From Demequina sp. NBRC 110057 (GTDB taxonomy: Bacteria; Actinomycetota; Actinomycetes; Actinomycetales; Demequinaceae), in assembly GCF_002090175.1 (NCBI RefSeq), contig NZ_BBRN01000006.1, positions 186,001 through 250,000 of the forward strand: 64,000 nt of DNA. Direction: 5' to 3'. The notes beneath the pieces were generated by a model, which was given only the letters and a program-made list of their open reading frames with translations, made no database searches and was not told the DNA's origin. This document shows, piece by piece, positions 28,177-35,841 of this stretch. How positions within the stretch are numbered: the stretch's first letter is position 1; each line of letters starts with the position of its first letter. The position numbers were made by a program, and so were the translations under genes.

Positions 28177-28496
28177 GTCGTCCCCCTGTGCTCATACCCG
28201 TCAAGCGAACGTACTGCCCGGAGGGTTGGGGACGAATTTACGGCGCGCTGGCGAGTGCGGGACCAAGTGCCCATGGGGGTGATCGATGCGGGTCATAGTC
28301 TCGTATCAGTCGCACGGTGACACCGCGGTTACCGACAAAAACGTGGCTCAGGCGATCATCCGGGGACTAGATCGCCTGAGCCCACTTCTTCCGGCGATCG
28401 GCGCCTCCCGCCCCTCCCCCCGAGGCGCCGGTCCCGGATCTCTTCGCCTCCCAAGGCCGGCACTGCCGCCTCCCTCGCAGCCGGTAGCCTCGCGCC
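28177..28496. other. 320-bp intergenic region with two strong hairpins
   Basis: No convincing gene. It lies between the divergent sigma factor and ATP-grasp genes. GGCTCAGGCGATC (28345-28357) pairs perfectly with 28370-28382 around a 12-base loop, and CGGCGCCTC (28399-28407) pairs with 28422-28430 around a C-rich loop. The left part is less GC-rich than average. A structured leader, a small RNA or a sigma-factor control region are all possible. Confidence 0.55.
28485..28490 (+). promoter_or_regulatory. Leaderless -10 hexamer of the ATP-grasp gene
   Basis: TAGCCT ends six bases before the ATG at 28497, after the two hairpins, so the hairpins would not be in this gene's mRNA if this is its promoter. 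Confidence 0.5.
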
Positions 28497-29336
28497 ATGA
28501 CCGCACGCATCGCCATCGTCACCACCGTCGACCTCGCCGAGCCAGACGCGGACGAGCTGCTGCTCCTTCCCCACCTTCCCGAGGCCGAGCTTGTCGCGTG
28601 GGACAACCCCGACGTCGACTGGTCTACGTATGAGGTGGCCATCCTGCGCTCCACGTGGAACTACACCGAGCGGCTCGACGACTTCCTCGCGTGGGCGAGC
28701 AAGGTTTCCGGACTCACCCGGCTGGTGAACCCGCTCGAGACGATCGTGTGGAACACCGACAAGCGCTACCTCGACGACCTCGCCGCCCGCGGAATACCGG
28801 TGGTCCCCACCGCCTTCGTCGCTCCCGGGGAGACGGCCGATGCACTCGCCGGCTCCGTGGTCGTCAAGCCGTCCGTGGGGGCCGGCTCGGCCGGCGCCGC
28901 GCTGTTCCACGACGACCCCGAGGCAGCGGCGGCGCACCTCGCCTCGCTCCACGCCGACGGCCGCGTCGCGATGATCCAGCCCTACCTCGCGCAGGTCGAC
29001 GAGGCGGGCGAGACGGCCCTCATCTACCTGGGCGGACGCTTCTCCCATGCGGCGCGCAAGGCGGCGATCCTGTCCGCCGACATGACGAACTCGACGGGCC
29101 TGTACGCGGACGAGAAGATCACCAGGTGCGAGCCCACCGAGGCGGAGCGGGCGCTTGCCGACCGCGTGGTCGCCACCCTGCCGGAGGGCCTCGCTTACGC
29201 GCGAGTCGACCTGCTGCCGACGGACGACGGCCCCGTGGTCCTGGAGCTCGAGCTCACCGAGCCCAGCCTGTTCCTCGGCATGGACGACGCCGCCCCCGCC
29301 CGCGCGGCGCGCGAGTTCCGCGCTCTGCTGGGCTAA
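28497..29336 (+). CDS. ATP-grasp-domain protein (RimK-like)
   Basis: A 279-residue member of the ATP-grasp fold family. The pre-grasp part has VAILRSTWNYTERLDDFLAWA and a conserved WNTDKRYLDDLAARGIPVVPT. ATP-binding residues are suggested by VVKPSVGAGSAGA, IQPYL, and the late ARVDLLPTDDGPVVLELELTEPSL, which supplies the magnesium-binding Asp/Glu. Relatives ligate carboxylates to amines, but this single-gene subgroup has no assigned substrate that I know of. It is convergent with the next gene, with six bases between. Confidence 0.82.
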   Translation: MTARIAIVTTVDLAEPDADELLLLPHLPEAELVAWDNPDVDWSTYEVAILRSTWNYTERLDDFLAWASKVSGLTRLVNPLETIVWNTDKRYLDDLAARGIPVVPTAFVAPGETADALAGSVVVKPSVGAGSAGAALFHDDPEAAAAHLASLHADGRVAMIQPYLAQVDEAGETALIYLGGRFSHAARKAAILSADMTNSTGLYADEKITRCEPTEAERALADRVVATLPEGLAYARVDLLPTDDGPVVLELELTEPSLFLGMDDAAPARAAREFRALLG

Positions 29337-29342
29337 GGCCCG

Positions 29343-30392
29343 CTAGCGCTTCTGCGCCGGCTGGCCGGTGAAGAGGTCCAGCAGGTACTCGGTCCCACCG
29401 CAGTCCGCGACGATGCGGTCGCCGTCGTAGGTGCCGTGACGTGCCCCGTCGACCGGTTCGCAGCCGGGCACGGGCGGGTCGAAGGGCACCTCGGCGGCCG
29501 AATCGTCGGACAGGTCCTGGACGATCCAGATCTCGTCCTCGACCTTGCCCGAACCGGGGTCCGTGTATGAGCCGTGATAGACGGCGCGCATCCCCTCCGC
29601 GTCGATCCAGGCCTCGAGGCCGTCGCCCGGCCCGAAGCCCTGCGATGCTGCGCGCTCGATGCGCTCGTCGACGAGGGAGTCAACGAACGTCCCGTTGTCC
29701 CGCCAGAACACGCCGGTGGAGTACCCGCCCTCGTCGTAGGCGCCCCACAGTTCGAGCCCGTCGGGCTGGGTGCCGATGACCTCGACGTTGCCCACCCCGT
29801 CGTCCACCTCATTGGCGTCGGGGACGGCCCCCTCGTCCCAATCGATGATCGCCTCACCCGTGGGCATCACCAGTTCCGTGACCTGCGCGAGGCCAGGGCG
29901 CCCACCGCGCCGCATCCACGCGGTGTCCGTCTCGGCATCCCAGTCGACAACGGTCATCCGGTAGTCGTTGCGCAACTCGTCGGTGACGAGGAACAGCTCT
30001 CCCGTGGGCGCGACCAGCACGAGCGACTGACGGTCGGCAAGCGACGTGTCCGAGTCTCCCTCGCCCTCGCGAATCACGGTGAGTTTCCAGGAGTCATCGT
30101 TGATCTCCCAGATCCAGTCCTCCACCTGGTGCAGGGCGGGGCGTTCCGAGTCCTCACGCTCGTCCTTCACGAGCGGCGGCATCTCGTGGCCCGACTCCTC
30201 GAGCCAGGACGGCGTCTCCTGGGATGCCGCCTCGGCATCGGCGGGGGCAGAGGCCTCGACGCCGGGAGCCGACTCCGGAAGGAACCCGTATTCTCCGAGC
30301 GCCCAGTACGCGCCGTAGCCCGCGCCGGCGAGGATCGCCACCGTCAGGATCGCACCCACAGGAACCCTGCCCGCATCGTCTCCCCACCGCAT
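29343..30392 (-). CDS. Single-pass membrane protein related to the sigma-linked protein
   Basis: A 349-residue protein. About 12 cytoplasmic residues precede a helix (about 13-32), an acidic Pro/Ala linker, and an extracellular domain rich in Trp and acidic residues. HQVEDWIWEINDDSWKLTV matches VMEDWIWDEVGPGWGIGV in the protein at 26372-27637, and both contain a TGE-L strand followed by a W-D-A/E-rich strand (VVDWDAETDTAWMRRGG versus VVSWDEAGGGVRLWSRDGG). I therefore read the two as paralogues. There is no sigma gene beside this copy. A TAGGCT hexamer six bases upstream of the ATG suggests its own leaderless promoter. Function is unknown. Confidence 0.7.
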   Translation of the reverse strand: MRWGDDAGRVPVGAILTVAILAGAGYGAYWALGEYGFLPESAPGVEASAPADAEAASQETPSWLEESGHEMPPLVKDEREDSERPALHQVEDWIWEINDDSWKLTVIREGEGDSDTSLADRQSLVLVAPTGELFLVTDELRNDYRMTVVDWDAETDTAWMRRGGRPGLAQVTELVMPTGEAIIDWDEGAVPDANEVDDGVGNVEVIGTQPDGLELWGAYDEGGYSTGVFWRDNGTFVDSLVDERIERAASQGFGPGDGLEAWIDAEGMRAVYHGSYTDPGSGKVEDEIWIVQDLSDDSAAEVPFDPPVPGCEPVDGARHGTYDGDRIVADCGGTEYLLDLFTGQPAQKR

Positions 30393-30398
30393 GCGACG

Positions 30399-30404
30399 AG
30401 CCTA
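30399..30404 (-). promoter_or_regulatory. Leaderless -10 hexamer of the membrane protein gene
   Basis: TAGGCT on the minus strand, six bases before the ATG at 30392. Confidence 0.5.
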
Positions 30405-30510
30405 TGGCGAACGGGGTCCCCGCCGTCGACGGCGCACCGCCCCCGCCGCGTCCTGTCGGCAACTCCACATCCACTTGCGCGGCGCGCCGCTGTCCGATTG
30501 AGTGGCCCCT

Positions 30511-31689
30511 ATGCCCGTCCCCGCCGTCGAGACCTCGCTGCCCGATCCGCTCACCACCCCCACGCTGGCGCAGCTGCGCGAACGTACCAGCGCCAAGTGG
30601 CGCCGGTACGACCCTGACGTGCTGCCGCTGTGGGTCGCGGAGATGGACGTCGAGCTGGCGGAGCCGATCCGCGAGGTCCTCGAGCGCGCCATCACTACGG
30701 GCGACATGGGTTACGCCTCCGGCACCGCCTACACCGAGGCGCTCGCGGGCTTCGCGGCGCGCCGCTGGGGCTGGGACGTCTCGCCCGGCCAGATGACCAC
30801 GGTGGCGGACGTCATCACCGGGTACACCGACATCCTGTGCCTGCTCACCGAGCCCGGCGGGCAGATCGTCGTGAACCCGCCCGTCTACCCGCCGTTCTAC
30901 TCGTACCTCAAGGCGGCGGGACGGCGCATCGCCGAGGCGCCGCTCGGCGAGGATCTGCGCCTCGACCTTGGCGCGCTGGAGGAGGCGTTCCGCTCCGCGA
31001 CAGAGGGCGGCGAGGCCGCCGCCTACCTCCTGTGCAACCCGCACAACCCCGGCGGCACCGCGCACACCCGCGCCGAGCTGGAGGGTGTCGCCGCGCTCGC
31101 CGAGCGCTACGGCGTGCGCGTGGTGGCCGACGAGATCCACGCGCCGCTGTTCTACGAGGGCGAGACGTTCGTCCCCTACCTGTCCGTCGCCGGCGGCGAG
31201 CGCGGCTTCTCCGTGATGGCGGCGTCGAAGGCCTGGAACCTTGCCGGCATCCCCGCGGCCATCGTCATCGGCGGCGCCAAGGCGCAGGACGACCTGGCGC
31301 ATTACGGCAACTCCGCGCACCACGGCCCCACGCACTTCGGCACGCTCGCGCAGACGGCCGCGTACGAGCATGGCGAGCCCTGGCTCGACGCGCTGCTTCC
31401 GAGCCTCGACCGCAACCGCCGCCTGCTCGCGACGCTGATCGAGGAGCACCTGCCGGGAGCGCGCTACACGATGCCGGCGGCGACCTACCTCACGTGGATC
31501 GATTGCCGCGAGCTTGACCTCGGCGTGGACCCCGCTGCGCACTTCCTCGAGCACGCGCGCGTGGCCCTCAACTCGGGTCCCACGTTCGGGACGGGCGGGG
31601 CTGGCCACGTGCGCGTCAACATCGCAACCCACCCCGACGTCCTCACGGAGGCCGTGCGCCGCATGGGCGCGTCGACCCACCGCGGTTGA
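30511..31689 (+). CDS. PatB/MalY-type PLP-dependent C-S lyase (cystathionine beta-lyase-like)
   Basis: A 392-residue fold-type I PLP enzyme. It shows LPLWVAEMDVELAEPI, GYASGTAYTEALAGF, the CNPHNPGGTAHTRAEL loop, VVADEIHAPLFY with the Asp that contacts the PLP nitrogen, and the Schiff-base lysine in MAASKAWNLAGI. These are diagnostic for the PatB/MalY group, which cleaves cystathionine or cysteine conjugates to give a thiol, pyruvate and ammonia. ATG 30511 is chosen over the in-frame GTG nine bases earlier. A methionine-supply role would fit metE and metF elsewhere in the window, but there is no operon link. Confidence 0.9.
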   Translation: MPVPAVETSLPDPLTTPTLAQLRERTSAKWRRYDPDVLPLWVAEMDVELAEPIREVLERAITTGDMGYASGTAYTEALAGFAARRWGWDVSPGQMTTVADVITGYTDILCLLTEPGGQIVVNPPVYPPFYSYLKAAGRRIAEAPLGEDLRLDLGALEEAFRSATEGGEAAAYLLCNPHNPGGTAHTRAELEGVAALAERYGVRVVADEIHAPLFYEGETFVPYLSVAGGERGFSVMAASKAWNLAGIPAAIVIGGAKAQDDLAHYGNSAHHGPTHFGTLAQTAAYEHGEPWLDALLPSLDRNRRLLATLIEEHLPGARYTMPAATYLTWIDCRELDLGVDPAAHFLEHARVALNSGPTFGTGGAGHVRVNIATHPDVLTEAVRRMGASTHRG

Positions 31690-31699
31690 CCCTCTCCCG

Positions 31700-32314
31700 T
31701 CAGGCGCGCGCCGGCGCGTGCCACACGAGGGTGTAGCGCCACAGCAGCTTCTTGGAGAACTCGCTGCCGGGAAGCAGGCGGGCCGCCTCGTCGCGCACCT
31801 GCACGTAGGTCTGCGGAGTGGGCCACACGCATGGCGAGCCATGGTCCCAGTAGCCCTTGAAGAGCTTGTGTCCCTTGTCGACGATGGACGCTGCCATCTC
31901 CCGCGGGATGTCCACCGCGCCCGCCTTGGCCATGCCCACCACGAGCAGCACGCCGCCGGGAGCGACGAGCGACTTCAGCCGGGTGAGCCCGTCGACGAGG
32001 TCCATGTGGTGAAGCGAGGCACTCGCGAGCACCACGTCGTAGGGCCCCGCGGGGAGCGCGTCGGTGAGCGCGTCGCCCTCGAGATAGGTGATCGATTCCT
32101 CCCCCTGGGCGCGGGCGCGGCGGATCGACTCGGCGTCCTCGTCGATGGCAGTGACGGCGAGTCCGTGCTCGGCGAGCCGGCGCGCCATGAAGCCCTCGCC
32201 GCAGCCGACGTCGACGGCGGTGCGCGCCCCCGCGGGGATGGCCGCAAGCAGCGCCTCTCCGTAGTGGATGTTGTAGTTGAAGCGCTTGGCGTCGGGCTTG
32301 TCGTCGTCGCTCAT
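31700..32314 (-). CDS. Class I SAM-dependent methyltransferase
   Basis: A 204-residue protein with the SAM-binding motif VDVGCGEGFMARRL (about residues 34-47), an acidic end of strand 2 (AVTAIDEDAESIRRAR), and YDVVLASASLHHMDLVDGL in post-motif position. The C-terminal PYWDHGSP-like stretch (KGYWDHGSPCVWPTP) is characteristic of a small subgroup of unknown substrate, seen in actinobacteria and firmicutes. It is a stand-alone gene between convergent and divergent neighbours. The acceptor molecule is not predictable. Confidence 0.85.
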   Translation of the reverse strand: MSDDDKPDAKRFNYNIHYGEALLAAIPAGARTAVDVGCGEGFMARRLAEHGLAVTAIDEDAESIRRARAQGEESITYLEGDALTDALPAGPYDVVLASASLHHMDLVDGLTRLKSLVAPGGVLLVVGMAKAGAVDIPREMAASIVDKGHKLFKGYWDHGSPCVWPTPQTYVQVRDEAARLLPGSEFSKKLLWRYTLVWHAPARA

Positions 32315-32376
32315 GCGCCTATGGTGTCAGGTCTCGCACGGCCGATGGGGCACTCGCCCCGTGCGAGAATGCCGCG

Positions 32377-32964
32377 GTGAGCATGAGCACGGGCACGAGG
32401 CTGGGACGCGCCGCCGTCGCGGCGACCGTCGCCACCGGCGTGGCGCTCGGCTCCCACGTGCTCGGAGGAGGGGCGATGCCTGGCCTCGCCGGCGTCGCGG
32501 TACCCCTCGCGCTGTCCTTCGCCCTCTGCATGCAGCTCGCCGGCCGGGCCGTCTCTGCCTGGCGCACGGGCCTCGCCGTCACCGCGAGCCAGGCGCTCTT
32601 CCACTGGCTGTTCGTCGTCGGCGCGGGGTCCGTCACCCTCGGCGGCGGCGCGCACGCCCACCACCTCGAGGCCGGCTCCCTCACCGTCGCCGCCGGCGCC
32701 CACGGGTCGCACGGCGGCGGGGTCATGTCGGTCGCCCACCTCGTGGCGGCGGCCGTCACCACCGCGGCGCTCGTCCGCCTCGACTGGGCGCTTGCCCGCG
32801 CGGGCCGCGCTCTCGATCACGCCGTCGCGGCGCTCGTGCGGACCCTGGTGCCGCCTCGTCGCCAGGCCCACCACCGCGCCGTCGTCCTCACGGCCCCCGT
32901 CTCACTTCCGCGCCCCGCCGTCCTCGCCGGCGGCATCGGCCTGCGCGGCCCTCCCGTCAGGTGA
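32377..32964 (+). CDS. Small integral membrane protein with His-rich loop
   Basis: A 195-residue protein with about four hydrophobic segments (roughly residues 10-30, 35-55, 65-85 and 110-130) and a periplasmic-side loop rich in His and Gly (GGGAHAHHLEAGS, HGSHGGG). The C-terminus is basic. I recognise no named family; similar proteins accompany copper-chaperone and DyP genes, as here. The His-rich loop would suit weak copper binding. A GTG at 32377 or ATG at 32383 may be used. It is followed 103 bases later by the copper chaperone gene and may be co-transcribed. Confidence 0.7.
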   Translation: MSMSTGTRLGRAAVAATVATGVALGSHVLGGGAMPGLAGVAVPLALSFALCMQLAGRAVSAWRTGLAVTASQALFHWLFVVGAGSVTLGGGAHAHHLEAGSLTVAAGAHGSHGGGVMSVAHLVAAAVTTAALVRLDWALARAGRALDHAVAALVRTLVPPRRQAHHRAVVLTAPVSLPRPAVLAGGIGLRGPPVR

Positions 32965-33067
32965 CCTGAACCCGGCACTCGCCGGGCGCATCGGCCCGCC
33001 ACCATGGCCCGCCGATCCCTCACCGTTTTCCCCGGGGCGGTCTGCCCCTGCCTGACTGGAGCCTTTC

Positions 33068-33610
33068 ATGAACGCTGTCCGTACCCCCGCGCGCCTCGTC
33101 GCGCTGGCCGCCATCGCGACCCTGTCTCTCGCCGCCTGCTCGTCCGACTCCGACGCGGAGGCGACGGCCGATGCCGCGGCAAGCGGCGAGATCACCATCA
33201 CCGACCCCTGGGTCAAGACCGTCGAGTCGGGCATGACCGCCGCATTCGGCGAGCTCGTCAACGGCACCGACGAGGCGGTCACCCTCGTGTCCGCCGAGAC
33301 GCCCGCGTCGTCCGAGACCCAGCTCCACGAGACGCTGTCCGACGAGTCCGGCGGCATGTCGATGAGCGAGAAGGAGGGCGGGTTCGAGATCGCCCCCGGC
33401 GAGAGCCTGACCCTCGAGCCCGGCGGCAACCACCTCATGCTGATGGACGTCACCGAGCCCATCGAGGCCGGCGCCCAGGTGGAGTTCACGCTCACCTTCG
33501 AGGACGGGTCGACCTTCGAGTTCACCGCCGACGCCAAGGACTACACGGGCGCCCAGGAGTCCTACGCGCCCGAGGAGGACATGGAGATGGACATGGGGTC
33601 CGATTCCTGA
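33068..33610 (+). CDS. PCu(A)C-type copper chaperone lipoprotein
   Basis: A 180-residue exported protein. The signal peptide ends in the lipobox LAAC, followed by an acidic linker. The cupredoxin-like domain carries the copper ligands in the family's order: His87 (QLHETL), Met97/Met99 (GGMSM) and His122 with Met124 (NHLML). Such proteins bind Cu(I) outside the membrane and pass it to cytochrome oxidase or other cuproproteins. The C-terminal tail is rich in Met, Asp and Glu and may add metal sites. Its TGA overlaps by one base the ATG of the DyP peroxidase gene, so the pair is translationally coupled. Confidence 0.88.
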   Translation: MNAVRTPARLVALAAIATLSLAACSSDSDAEATADAAASGEITITDPWVKTVESGMTAAFGELVNGTDEAVTLVSAETPASSETQLHETLSDESGGMSMSEKEGGFEIAPGESLTLEPGGNHLMLMDVTEPIEAGAQVEFTLTFEDGSTFEFTADAKDYTGAQESYAPEEDMEMDMGSDS

Positions 33611-34833
33611 TGTCTCGCGACGCGACTGATACCGGTCGCGGGCTGAGCCGGCGGGGGTTCCTCTTCGGGGGAGCCGCCGCCGGCGTCGGCGCGGCCGTCG
33701 CCCTCGGCGTGGAGCGGACCCTTCCCGCCCAACGCCAGGCGGAGCTCGACGCTGCCGGCCTCAATGGCGCGCGCACCGTCGCCTTCCACGGGGAGCACCA
33801 GGCGGGCATCGACACCCCGATCGCCTCCCACGCGACGTACCTGGGGCTCGACCTCCACGACGACACCGACCGAGCCGCGCTCGCGCGCATGATGCGCGTG
33901 CTCAGCGACGACGCTTCCCGCCTCACCGCGGGCGAGGGCGCGCTGGCGGACACGGAGCCCGAGCTCGCCACCGTGCCCGCCGCCCTCACCGTCACGTTCG
34001 GCTTCGGCCCCGAGCTGGTGCGGCGCGGAGGCGGAGCCTCGGCGGTGCCCTCCTGGCTGGGCGCCCTCCCGGCCTTCGACATCGACGCGCTCGAGGACCG
34101 CTGGTCGGGCGGTGACCTGCTCATCCTTGTCAGTTCCGACGACGCCGTCACCGTCGCGCACGCCGTCCGGATGCTCCTCAAGGACTCGCGCTCCTTTGCC
34201 ACCCTGAAGTGGCGCCAGGACGGGTTCAGGCGCGCCTACGGGTCCGAGGTGTCGGGCACCACCATGCGCAACCTCTTTGGCCAGGTGGACGGCACTACCA
34301 ACCCCGAGCCGGGCACCGCCGACTTCGATCGCGTGGTGTGGGCCGGCGACGGCTGGCTCGCCGGCGGCACCTCGATCGTGCTGCGCCGCATCCGGCTCGA
34401 CCTCGACGTGTGGGACGAGGTGGACCCGGTCGCGCGCTCCTTCTCCGTGGGCCGAGACATCCACACGGGGGCGCCGCTCACGGGCACCCGCGAGGCCGAT
34501 GAGCCGGACTTCGAGGCCACCACCGCGGCGGGCAACACTGTCATCTCGCCGGTCTCGCACATCGCGCGTTCGCGTCCGGTGGACTCGCGCGAGGTGATCT
34601 TCCGGCGCGGCTACAACTACGACGTCGCCCCCACCGGGGACGGGGTGTCCGAGTCGGGCCTGATCTTCGCGTGCTTCCAGGCCGACGTGGATGCGCAGTT
34701 CGTGCCCATCCAGCGGCGCCTCGCCGAGGGCGACCTGTTGAACACCTGGACCACCCCCATCGGCTCAGCGGTGTTCGCGATCCCGCCAGGTTGCGAGCCA
34801 GGCGGGTACGTCGGCGAGACCCTGCTGGGCTGA
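33610..34833 (+). CDS. Tat-exported DyP-type heme peroxidase (EfeB-like)
   Basis: A 407-residue dye-decolourising peroxidase. The twin-arginine signal SRRGFLFGGAAAGVGAAVAL shows export of the folded heme protein. The family hallmark GxxDG is present as FGQVDGTTNPEPG near residue 224, the proximal heme ligand is in PVSHIARSRP (about His317), and FRRGYNYD plus GLIFACFQADVDAQF follow. DyP enzymes oxidise dyes or lignin-like phenols, or release iron from heme in EfeB. The usual Efe permease and EfeO are absent; the partner here is a copper chaperone. It is the last gene of the cluster. Confidence 0.93.
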   Translation: MSRDATDTGRGLSRRGFLFGGAAAGVGAAVALGVERTLPAQRQAELDAAGLNGARTVAFHGEHQAGIDTPIASHATYLGLDLHDDTDRAALARMMRVLSDDASRLTAGEGALADTEPELATVPAALTVTFGFGPELVRRGGGASAVPSWLGALPAFDIDALEDRWSGGDLLILVSSDDAVTVAHAVRMLLKDSRSFATLKWRQDGFRRAYGSEVSGTTMRNLFGQVDGTTNPEPGTADFDRVVWAGDGWLAGGTSIVLRRIRLDLDVWDEVDPVARSFSVGRDIHTGAPLTGTREADEPDFEATTAAGNTVISPVSHIARSRPVDSREVIFRRGYNYDVAPTGDGVSESGLIFACFQADVDAQFVPIQRRLAEGDLLNTWTTPIGSAVFAIPPGCEPGGYVGETLLG

Positions 34834-34910
34834 GCGCGAACGGTCACGGCGCGGTCACGGGTGAGTCACGGACTCGCCGCGGCGGTTGCCGTGACCGTGC
34901 ACAGCGGCGC

Positions 34911-34916
34911 TACCGT
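34911..34916 (+). promoter_or_regulatory. Promoter of the kinase-fold gene
   Basis: TACCGT ends seven bases before the ATG at 34924, with a possible -35 TTGCCG at 34886-34891 (spacer 19). Confidence 0.45.
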
Positions 34917-34923
34917 GGAGCGC

Positions 34924-35838
34924 ATGACCATGATGGCGACGCCGGTGGCGGAGGTCGAGGTCGACGAGCCGCTGGTGCGGGCCCTGCTCGCCGATCAGCA
35001 TCCCGACCTTGCCAAGCTGCCGCTCGGCGAGACGGTGCAGGGCTGGGACAACACCACGTTCCGGCTGGGCGAGGCGCTTGCGGTGCGCCTCCCGCGCCGC
35101 GCCATCGGCGCCCAGATCGCCACGACCGAGCTCGAATGGCTGCCGCGCATCGGCGCCCACTGGACCTTCCCCGCGCCCGTGCCCCGGCGCGTCGGCGAGC
35201 CCGGCCACGGCTACCCGTGGCGCTGGTCGGTGGTGCCGTGGATCGACGGCGCCGACGCCTACGACGCGCCGCTGGGGGTGGAGGGAGCGCGCGACCTGGG
35301 CCGCGCGCTCGCGCAGGTGCACGTGGCCGCGCCGGACGACGCGCCGCGCAATCCGTACCGCTCGCTGAGCCTCGCCGAGAAGGCGCAGGTGTTCGGGGAC
35401 AGGCTCGCGACGGCCGAGGCCGCCGGGCTCGTCTCGGACCCTCCGCGGTTGCGCGCGATGTTCGGCGCGGCGATGGGCGAGTCGGACGACGGCCCGGTGA
35501 CGTGGTGCCACCTCGACCTGCACGGCGCCAACATCCTGTCGCGGCGCGGTCGCCTGGCGGGCATCCTCGACTGGGGAGACGCGGCGGCGGGCTCGCCTGC
35601 CACCGACCTGGGCCAGGCGGCGATGCTGGTGGGGGCGATCGACGTGGGGCCGATGCTCGACGCCTACCTGGGCGCGTGCGCGCCCGAGGTGGCCGCCTTC
35701 GTGGGCTCCGCGCTGGGCAGGCGCCGCATCCGCGCCGAGGCGGCGCACTACGCCCTCACCCTCGCGTGCATGGAGGAGGAGCGGTACCGCACCGCTGGCA
35801 TCCGCGCGCTCGCATACCTGCGCCAGCACCCGCGCTGA
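34924..35838 (+). CDS. Aminoglycoside-phosphotransferase-fold kinase
   Basis: A 304-residue APH/choline-kinase-fold enzyme with all active-site residues: the catalytic loop CHLDLHGAN (His196, Asp198, Asn203) and the metal-binding LDWGD (Asp216). The N-terminal part has QGWDNTTFRLGEALAVRLPRR, the nucleotide-binding lobe, and GHGYPWRWSVVPWIDG is the hinge. Close relatives are annotated as aminoglycoside phosphotransferases but most act on small alcohols or sugars, so resistance should not be assumed. ATG 34924 is chosen over an upstream GTG at 34861 because a TACCGT hexamer lies between. A related protein lacking these residues is encoded at 37682. Confidence 0.87.
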   Translation: MTMMATPVAEVEVDEPLVRALLADQHPDLAKLPLGETVQGWDNTTFRLGEALAVRLPRRAIGAQIATTELEWLPRIGAHWTFPAPVPRRVGEPGHGYPWRWSVVPWIDGADAYDAPLGVEGARDLGRALAQVHVAAPDDAPRNPYRSLSLAEKAQVFGDRLATAEAAGLVSDPPRLRAMFGAAMGESDDGPVTWCHLDLHGANILSRRGRLAGILDWGDAAAGSPATDLGQAAMLVGAIDVGPMLDAYLGACAPEVAAFVGSALGRRRIRAEAAHYALTLACMEEERYRTAGIRALAYLRQHPR

Positions 35839-35841
35839 GAC

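Noticed and set aside
34924..35838. Assigning aminoglycoside resistance to the kinase-fold gene
   Set aside because: The fold is shared by many small-molecule kinases and nothing in the sequence or context points to an antibiotic substrate.
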